Below, piece by piece: positions 6,430 through 10,417 of a DNA stretch of 10,417 bases. Below the pieces are notes generated by a model. It was given only the letters and a program-made list of their open reading frames with translations, ran no database searches and was not told where the DNA came from. Position 1 is the stretch's first letter; each line of letters opens with the position of its first letter. The DNA lies in NCBI GenBank assembly GCA_903860995.1, contig CAIOSS010000351.1, positions 1 to 10,417 on the forward strand, given 5' to 3'. The position numbers and the translations under genes are program-made. Source of the DNA: an uncultured delta proteobacterium (lineage in GTDB: Bacteria > Myxococcota_A > Polyangia > Polyangiales > Ga0077539).

Positions 6430-8265
6430 TCAGCCGGGGCCGCTGTTGGCCTCGGTCGGCACGATGACGAACACCTGGATGGTGTCGAGCACGGACGAGG
6501 CGCGCCCGAGCACCTCGATGGTGGCCCGGAAGAGCTGCGCCGCGCCGCTCGTGTTGCGGTGGAAGTCGTTGAAGAAGGTCACCTCGAAGGTGACCACCGT
6601 GGAGGGAGACACGTTGTAGAAGGTCGCGTCGTCGAAGCGGTCGAAGCCCGCGGGCGCGGCGGGCGTGCCCCGCAGCGGCACGATGCGCTGCATGAACTCG
6701 CTGGTCTGGCGCCCCGGGGCGAGGCGGGTCTCCATGGGGTCGCCGACGCCGCGGCGGGTGACGTCCTGCCGGGTGCCCTGCGCGAGCGTGGTGACGGCGG
6801 AGATGACGTTGGCGGCCACCGAGGAGGGCGAGCCGCGGAACGCGATGGGCATCCCGGCGCCGTCGAGGGTGCGCGAGTCGCGGGCCAGCGCGACGGCGTT
6901 GGTGTAGGTGGCGGTCGAGAGCACGTCGATGCCGATGAAGTAGGCCTCGCGCCGGCGAAACTCCGCCACGAGCTGGGCCCACGTCGCGGCCATCGGCACG
7001 CTCGAGTAGAAGTTGGTCGTCGGCATGGCGGTGCCGTTGTGCCAGTCGGCGTCGGAGAACAGCACGATGATGGGCACGCGCCCGGGGCGGAAGCAGCCCC
7101 ACCCGAAGGCCGTCGCGTCGCCGCCGCAGTCCGCCGCGGTGGCCATCCGCGTGGGGGTGCCGCCGTACTGCGGCAGCCCGAAGCCCGAGAGCAGCGAGTG
7201 CATCGCGGCCACCTGCGACTCGGGCCCGTCGCCGCCGCCCGCGGCCGCCAGCCGGGTGGTGGCGTTCTGCGAGAGCATCGGGTTGGCGTCGAGGCGCTGG
7301 AGCACGCGCAGGGCGAAGTCGCCGCCGCCGTTGCCGAAATCGCGGTGCTCGGACATCCCGTAGCGCATGTCGGCGCCGGGCCCGATGGCGCGCACGATGC
7401 CCGGCACGATGGTGGTGCTCAGGGTGTTGCGCACCGCCGTGATCGTGCCGCTCATCGACCCCGTCGTGTCGACCAGGAACATGATGTCCGCGCTGCGGAT
7501 GCGCGTGGAGAAGTCGAAGGAGCGCGTCTGCGGCCCCATCGGGTCCATGTGCGGAAGGGTCACGTAGAGCGAGCCCGCGGGGGGCCGGCTCATCGGGTCC
7601 GTCGGGCTGCTGCCCGCGGCGCTCTCGATGAGGTCGCCCACGCCGTCGCCGTCGGTGTCGGCGACGCAGGGGTTGCTGAGGGTGCGCGTGGCCTCCTCGC
7701 GGTCGGTGAGACCGTCGTTGTCCGAGTCGCGGTCGCGGTGGTTGGTGTACCCGTCGGCGTCGCAGTCATCGGGGAGGTCGCCGCACGTCAGCGCCGGCCG
7801 CGTGTCCGCGGTGAAGCCAGGGTAGCTGCGCCGCGCCTCGTCGGCGTCCGACACGCCGTCGTCGTCGCTGTCGACGTTCTGGTAGTCCGGCGGCGCGCTC
7901 GCCGTCATCGAGGTGTGCAGGAAGGGGGCGCCCTCGAGGTCGTCGGAAATACCGTCGCCGTCTTCGTCGCGGCAGGGGGCCGGGCCCGTGTCGACGCCGA
8001 CGTCCACCACGAAGCCCACGTCCGCCCCGGCGTCGGGCAGCGCGCCGACCTCGGGCGCACCCCCGTCGACCGCGCCGTCGCGGCCGTTGGGCGCATCGAG
8101 CCCGCCGGGCACGTCGCGCGCGCCAGGGACATCCACTCGCCCGGTGTCGCGCCGGGGCCCGGCGTCCCTCGCCCCCGCGTCCGGGGTACGGTCGGTCTAG
8201 TAGATCTCTTCAGGGGCGCAGGCCGACGCGGCGAGCGCGACGGCCAGGACGGTGCGGAGCTTCAT
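6430..8265 (-). CDS. vWA-domain lipoprotein with thrombospondin type 3-like repeats, interrupted by an in-frame amber codon
   Basis: The natural start is ATG 8263-8265: a GGAG Shine-Dalgarno (8272-8275) sits 7 nt upstream, followed by a lipoprotein signal MKLRTVLAVALAASAC (Cys16). Codon 23 (8197-8199) is TAG, after which the same frame runs uninterrupted to the TGA at 6430 (611 codons in all). Without readthrough, only an internal GTG at 8136 could start the rest (568 aa), with no signal peptide and no ribosome-binding site. Downstream are an Asp/Gly-rich linker, four Ca2+-binding DxDxDG repeats (about 101-114, 132-143, 178-191, 203-214) and an integrin-like vWA domain with MIDAS DTTGSMS at 266-272, GGDGPES around 345-350 and SDADWH near 404. 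vWA domains bind ligands through a metal ion, so a surface adhesion role is likely. Nonsense mutation, sequencing error or suppression are all possible; the clean downstream frame favours recent change or error. Confidence 0.8.
8197..8199 (-). other. In-frame TAG codon at position 23 of the vWA lipoprotein
   Basis: On the minus strand the codons read gaa gag atc tac TAG acc gac cgt acc. The stop lies seven codons after the lipobox Cys and separates the signal peptide from an otherwise continuous Asp/Ala/Gly linker. One base change would restore a sense codon such as Gln, Glu, Lys, Ser, Trp or Tyr. Most other genes here stop with TGA. Confidence 0.9.
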
Positions 8266-8332
8266 CGGGGACTCCAGCGCCGCGTCCGGGAGGGCGTTGA
8301 GGGACGGCGGGCGCCCACACTCTATCTCCCCT

Positions 8333-8365
8333 CGCTCGGCGGCGACAATCGCCGACCGCCGAGCG
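8333..8365 (-). terminator. 10-bp perfect inverted repeat after the Crp/Fnr gene (candidate terminator)
   Basis: Arms cgctcggcgg (8333-8342) and ccgccgagcg (8356-8365) pair perfectly around 13 nt. A competing inner hairpin is cggcga-caa-tcgccg (8340-8354). It begins 12 bp past the regulator's stop and precedes the vWA gene on the same strand. It is the strongest hairpin in the window, but lacks a U-tract. The two mutually exclusive folds are notable. Confidence 0.45.
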
Positions 8366-8377
8366 CCGGGGCCGCCG

Positions 8378-9082
8378 TCAGGCGCGGGCGGGGTGCTGTG
8401 CGGCGGTGCGGCGGGCGAGCCCCACCGCGTCGTGCACGGTCAGGCCACAGTCGCCGGTGGAGACCAGGCCCTCGCGGCTCCAGCGCGACAGGGTGCGGAT
8501 GGTCGTCTCGACCGTGGTGCCGACCAGGGCCGCGAGCTCGGCCCGCGTGAGCCGCAGGGGGATGAGCGTCGAGCCGTCTTCCATCTCGTCGCCGAAGCGC
8601 TCGCCGAGCTCCATCAGGGTGGTGGCGAGGCGCTCTTCGGCCGAGGCGGTGAAGAGCGCGAGCCGGCGGTTGGCCACCGCGCCCGAGCGCCCGAGGCCGA
8701 CCGCCAGCGCGAGCGCCGCGGAGCCCGACTTCTCCAGCGCGGCCAGCATGACCTCGCGCGGCACCCGCACCACGATGGCCGCCTCGGTGAGCGCGAAGGC
8801 GTCGGCGTCATAACACCCGGCCTCGAGCGCCTCGGCGTCGCCGACGCTCTCCCCGGGGCCCGCCAGGCCGAGCACCAGGTCGCGCGAGTGGCCCCCCGGC
8901 ATCAGCACCTTCACCAGGCCGAGGCCCACCAGCACGAAGCTGCTGGCCGCCTCGCCCGACCTCCAGACCGCCTCACCCCGGCGCAGCCGCTGCTGCGTGG
9001 CCGTCTTCGCGATTTCCTCCAGGGCGTCTCCCGTGATGCGAGAGAGAGCCGCGTGTCGTCGAAAGACCGATCGGACGTCCAT
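8378..9082 (-). CDS. Crp/Fnr-family transcriptional regulator
   Basis: The 234-residue protein has an N-terminal cyclic-nucleotide-binding-like beta-roll (about 5-115), a long dimerisation helix (about 116-160) and a C-terminal Crp-type winged helix (about 175-215) with recognition segment GTTVETTIRTLSRW. It is expected to bind DNA as a dimer in the cytoplasm. In the ligand pocket the stretch GDAEALEAGCYDADAFA lacks the Arg-Ser/Thr pair that binds cAMP phosphate, so cAMP binding is unlikely. Only Cys90 and Cys212 are present, so there is no FNR-type iron-sulfur cluster. The signal is unknown. Start ATG 9080-9082 is fixed by an excellent GGAGG (9091-9095) 8 nt upstream. It is divergent from the CBM9-like lipoprotein gene across 272 bp that contain a perfect palindrome, suggesting autoregulation and/or control of that neighbour. 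Confidence 0.92.
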   Translation of the reverse strand: MDVRSVFRRHAALSRITGDALEEIAKTATQQRLRRGEAVWRSGEAASSFVLVGLGLVKVLMPGGHSRDLVLGLAGPGESVGDAEALEAGCYDADAFALTEAAIVVRVPREVMLAALEKSGSAALALAVGLGRSGAVANRRLALFTASAEERLATTLMELGERFGDEMEDGSTLIPLRLTRAELAALVGTTVETTIRTLSRWSREGLVSTGDCGLTVHDAVGLARRTAAQHPARA

Positions 9083-9354
9083 GAGTTATGCCTCCAAAGT
9101 TCGGGATACCTGGAATACGTTGCAACGTATGGACCAGGGCTTCGGGGGCGCCTGATGTATTCCGGGGGGCCGCTCTTTTTCATGGCATTTCCATCGCGAT
9201 CCTGGGCCCTCCCCAACCAGCCCGAAGCACGACACACCGGGCGTGGGGGTGCGCAGGAAGTATCATCCCCGCGACCCGGGCGCCCTGTGCGCGGGTCATC
9301 GACGCGCCGCGCCGAGCCTTGCGCCGCCGGGGCATCTGTTGCTACCGACGCGGT
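9083..9354. promoter_or_regulatory. Divergent promoter region between the Crp/Fnr regulator and the CBM9-like lipoprotein
   Basis: The 272-bp non-coding stretch is locally less GC-rich near 9095-9130 and 9165-9195, as expected for promoters in such a genome. It holds the 16-bp palindrome at 9115-9130. A further inverted repeat, gacccg/cgggtc with a 16-nt spacer, lies near 9276-9303. I see no confident -35/-10 pair and no open frame with coding-like codon use. Confidence 0.5.
9115..9130. promoter_or_regulatory. Perfect 16-bp palindrome, probable operator of the Crp/Fnr regulator or another factor
   Basis: The sequence atacgttgcaacgtat is its own reverse complement, 32 bp upstream of the regulator's ATG and just beyond its Shine-Dalgarno. 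Its AT content is well above the local average. It differs from the classic CRP (TGTGA-N6-TCACA) and FNR (TTGAT-N4-ATCAA) half-sites. Dyad symmetry of this length fits a homodimeric DNA-binding protein such as the adjacent regulator, which would make it autoregulatory. This is inference from position and symmetry. Confidence 0.6.
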
Positions 9355-10417
9355 GTGAACCGTCGAAGCATCGCCCTCTCGCTCGCGTCCGTGGTGGCCA
9401 CGCTCCTCGTGGGCTGCGGCGACGACAACGACCGTCTCCTCGACGCGGGGGCCGAAGACCTCGGGGTCATCGACGTCCCCGCGACGGACCTCGGCGCGAC
9501 CGACGCCGGCCCGGCTGACACTGGCATCGATGTCGCGGTCGACCGCGGCGTGGCCCTCGACGTCACGCTCGACGCGCCCGCCGACGCGGGCCCGACGGAC
9601 CTCGGAGCGGCCGACGGGGGGCCCGTCGACAGCGGCCCGGCGGACGCAGGGCGGGCCGATGCGGGTCCCGCGGACACCGGGCCCGCGGACACCGGGCCCG
9701 CGGACACCGGGCCCGCGGACACCGGGCCCGTGGACATCGGGCCCGTGGACGCGGGCAGCGCGCGCGGCACGCCGGTGATCGACGGCATCATCGGGAGCGA
9801 CTGGCCCGCCGGGGCGATCGTCACGACCAACGCGGTGCCCTCGGAGTGGGGTCCGACGCTCAACGCGCTGCGCTCGGTGCGCGTCGCGTGGGACGCCGAG
9901 CGGCTCTACCTCGGCCTCGACGGGGTGGTCGAGGCGACCAACGCGATGATGGTGTTCATCGACCGCGACTACCTGCCGGGGATGAGCGCGACCGGCGTGA
10001 CCGCGATCTCGACCCTCACCGACGGGATGGGATCGCTCGACAACTCCATCTCGTGCAACGTCACCGAGGCGCCGCTGGGCTTCGGCACCGACATGGTGTG
10101 GGGCACCCGCGGGATGCTCTCGAAGGCCGCCACGGACCTCAACGCCGCCATCGGCCTGCGCGACGTGAGCTGCGCCATGTGCAGCAACGACTTCCGCTGG
10201 ACCTTGGGCGACACCGCCGTCTGCGTGGGCGGCGCCTCGCCCGCCTGCGAGGTGGCCATCCCCTGGAGCGCCCTCTACGCCGGCGCGCCGCCGCCCGTCC
10301 CGATGCTCGGGCTCTTCGTGCGCATCACCAACAGCGAGGGCAACAGCCTCGCCAACAACCAGTGCCTCCCGCAGCAGGGCACCGGCGACCCGCCCACCGC
10401 CGCGCGTCGCGTGCTGG
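9355..10417 (+). CDS. Lipoprotein with Asp-rich linker and CBM9/DOMON-like domain (3' partial)
   Basis: The frame runs from GTG 9355-9357 to the right edge with no stop (354 codons plus one base), so the gene continues beyond the window. The N-terminus MNRRSIALSLASVVATLLVG-C21 is a textbook lipoprotein signal with lipobox LVGC. Residues 22-138 are a low-complexity linker rich in DAG, DTG, PAD and TDLG, containing a 15-bp tandem repeat. From about 139 a globular region begins (TPVIDGIIGSDWPAGA, VRVAWDAERLYLGLDGVVE, MMVFIDRDY), which resembles the CBM9/DOMON-like beta-sandwich found in surface proteins; several Cys residues (SCAMC and others) may form disulfides. The precise ligand is unknown. 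It is divergent from the Crp/Fnr gene. No good Shine-Dalgarno is seen, so the start rests on the signal peptide. Confidence 0.85.
   Translation, partial: MNRRSIALSLASVVATLLVGCGDDNDRLLDAGAEDLGVIDVPATDLGATDAGPADTGIDVAVDRGVALDVTLDAPADAGPTDLGAADGGPVDSGPADAGRADAGPADTGPADTGPADTGPADTGPVDIGPVDAGSARGTPVIDGIIGSDWPAGAIVTTNAVPSEWGPTLNALRSVRVAWDAERLYLGLDGVVEATNAMMVFIDRDYLPGMSATGVTAISTLTDGMGSLDNSISCNVTEAPLGFGTDMVWGTRGMLSKAATDLNAAIGLRDVSCAMCSNDFRWTLGDTAVCVGGASPACEVAIPWSALYAGAPPPVPMLGLFVRITNSEGNSLANNQCLPQQGTGDPPTAARRVL
9670..9729 (+). repeat. Four perfect tandem 15-bp repeats (PADTG units) in the lipoprotein linker
   Basis: The unit gcggacaccgggccc occurs four times without change at 9670-9684, 9685-9699, 9700-9714 and 9715-9729, with degenerate copies on both sides (about 9655-9669 and 9730-9756). 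Each unit encodes five residues (Ala-Asp-Thr-Gly-Pro). Perfect identity indicates recent expansion, and copy number may vary between strains without disturbing the frame. Confidence 0.95.

Noticed and set aside
8197..8199. General reassignment of TAG as a sense codon in this organism
   Set aside because: The left-edge gene ends with TAG at a natural position before a convergent gene, and a single internal TAG in one gene is better explained by mutation or error.
6559..8550. A 663-codon plus-strand open frame over the vWA gene
   Set aside because: The composition is almost only Arg, Gly, Ala, Val, Glu and His, typical of antisense reading of a GC-rich gene; the minus strand encodes a clear vWA protein.
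8378..9082. Assignment of the regulator as FNR or CRP itself
   Set aside because: It lacks the N-terminal Cys cluster of FNR and the Arg-Ser/Thr cAMP contact of CRP, so only the family can be named.
9342..9863. A minus-strand frame of Ser/Ala/Gly/Pro repeats at the right end
   Set aside because: It is the antisense reading of the lipoprotein linker minisatellite; the plus strand has a signal peptide, lipobox and globular domain.

Overview
This is a GC-rich (about 70%) bacterial window with strong G/C bias at third codon positions and almost exclusive use of TGA stops. Four predicted lipoproteins carry low-complexity Asp/Ala/Gly/Pro linkers directly after the lipobox, and a von Willebrand A protein also has Asp-rich calcium-binding repeats. 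That style is typical of Myxococcota (Polyangia, Sandaracinus-like), so I infer a myxobacterial relative. No marker gene in the window settles it.

Layout from left to right: (i) the 3' end of a plus-strand gene of uncertain, possibly dioxygenase-like, function converges on a minus-strand group that reads type 2 isopentenyl-diphosphate isomerase (fni), then a 55-residue hypothetical protein, then an MFS transporter. (ii) Divergent from fni is a lipoprotein with a CAP/SCP domain whose C-terminus appears cut off where it overlaps the end of the next gene. (iii) On the minus strand lie gltA (citrate synthase) and, downstream of it, a lipoprotein with an LNS2/lipin-type HAD phosphatase domain. (iv) Upstream of gltA, also on the minus strand, is a large surface lipoprotein with thrombospondin type 3-like repeats and a vWA domain. 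Its reading frame is broken by one in-frame amber codon just after the signal peptide. (v) A Crp/Fnr-family regulator on the minus strand is divergent from a plus-strand lipoprotein with a CBM9/DOMON-like domain that runs off the right edge. A perfect 16-bp palindrome lies in their shared 272-bp intergenic region.

The metabolic genes (gltA, fni) are ordinary housekeeping functions. The rest is mainly cell-surface or secreted lipoproteins of unknown role plus one regulator. I see no tRNA, rRNA, CRISPR array, insertion sequence, phage genes or defence cassette, and no convincing multi-gene novel system. The points most worth checking are the amber-interrupted vWA lipoprotein, the palindrome beside the Crp/Fnr gene, a type 2 IDI lacking the usual active-site glutamine, the truncated CAP protein, and a 39-bp exact duplication at the left edge that looks like an assembly artefact.
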